Of a stretch of DNA of 6,389 nucleotides, positions 6,322 through 6,389 are shown one piece after another; positions within the stretch are counted from its first letter, which is position 1; the number at the start of each line of letters is the position of its first letter. The stretch spans positions 1 to 6,389 of the forward strand of contig CAMAMZ010000121.1 in assembly GCA_945837185.1 (NCBI GenBank), in the 5' to 3' direction. The stretch comes from an uncultured Bacteroidales bacterium (GTDB lineage Bacteria; Bacteroidota; Bacteroidia; Bacteroidales; Bacteroidaceae). Under the pieces are notes generated by a model. The model ran no database searches. It worked only from the letters and a program-made list of their open reading frames with translations, and was not told the origin of the DNA. Both the position numbers and the translations under genes were made by a program.

Positions 6322-6369
6322 ATATGTTTCAGCAAAACACAATGCTTCTTTAATGATGGGGAATTATAT

Positions 6370-6377
6370 TAATTTTG
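6370..6377 (+). promoter_or_regulatory. -7 promoter box facing out of the window
   Basis: TAATTTTG matches the TAnnTTTG consensus and is followed by C, giving the same nine bases as the tRNA-Gln and sulfatase maturase promoters. No exact TTTG lies 19-21 bases upstream. It probably drives a gene starting beyond base 6389. Confidence 0.5.
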
Positions 6378-6389
6378 CGTTCAGCCAAG

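Larger units (their letters stand above)
6200..6389. other. Intergenic stretch without a convincing gene
   Basis: This region holds a small hairpin GTTG/CAAC (6200-6203 with 6212-6215) and a near-direct repeat (6282-6297 and 6304-6321). CGAAACA (6237-6243) can pair with TGTTTCG (6303-6309). A minus-strand frame is open from ATG at 6335, but it passes antisense through the terminator hairpin into the tRNA, so I do not call it a gene. There is no recognisable small-RNA, riboswitch or mobile-element signature. Confidence 0.55.

Noticed and set aside
6026..6335. Minus-strand open frames running through the tRNA and its terminator (6026-6292 and 6093-6335)
   Set aside because: Their C-terminal parts are antisense tRNA-Gln translations (for example GFEPPQTEPKPVVLPLHH), a common source of false genes, and they pass through the terminator hairpin.
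1..6389. CRISPR array, transposase, integrase, phage or toxin-antitoxin module
   Set aside because: I found no regularly spaced repeats, terminal inverted repeats or mobility-protein motifs on either strand. All long frames resolve to core genes, so I do not claim a novel system.

Overview
The window looks like an ordinary core-genome segment from an anaerobic Bacteroidota species. Order Bacteroidales is most likely, and a Prevotella-like member is my best guess. The reasons are the gene order DUF4271 membrane protein, HemD, RnpA, YidD and TyrS, start sites mostly without strong Shine-Dalgarno sequences, several TAnnTTTG-type promoter boxes, and an anaerobic sulfatase-maturating enzyme of the Bacteroides type. 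The genus call rests on family memory, not on a search.

Layout. Positions 1-4718 hold six co-directional plus-strand genes. They are the 3' part of metK (S-adenosylmethionine synthetase, cut by the window edge), a six-helix DUF4271 membrane protein, a HemD-type uroporphyrinogen-III synthase, rnpA (RNase P protein), yidD (membrane insertion efficiency factor) and tyrS (tyrosyl-tRNA synthetase). metK/DUF4271 and rnpA/yidD overlap by ATGA. The other gaps are 9, 19 and 63 bases, so the block reads as one operon or two nested ones. A hairpin at 4749-4788 lies between tyrS and the convergent minus-strand gene at 4783-6015, a radical SAM/SPASM anaerobic sulfatase-maturating enzyme. That gene is divergent from a tRNA-Gln(TTG) gene at 6089-6159, which ends in a strong hairpin plus T-run terminator. 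The last 190 bases contain no convincing gene. They hold a short near-direct repeat and an outward-facing -7 promoter box for a gene beyond the edge.

How the genes fit together. tRNA maturation (rnpA), tRNA charging (tyrS) and tRNA-Gln form a translation theme. YidD and the DUF4271 protein act at, or sit in, the membrane. MetK makes the S-adenosylmethionine that the radical SAM enzyme consumes, although they are not in one operon. I found no sulfatase gene here, so the maturase probably serves substrates encoded elsewhere.

I do not see a new defence, mobile or CRISPR-like system. The points most worth a second look are the paired 10-base promoter repeat between the maturase and tRNA-Gln with a predicted near-leaderless maturase mRNA, the uncharacterised membrane protein coupled to metK, and the odd open stretch after the tRNA terminator.
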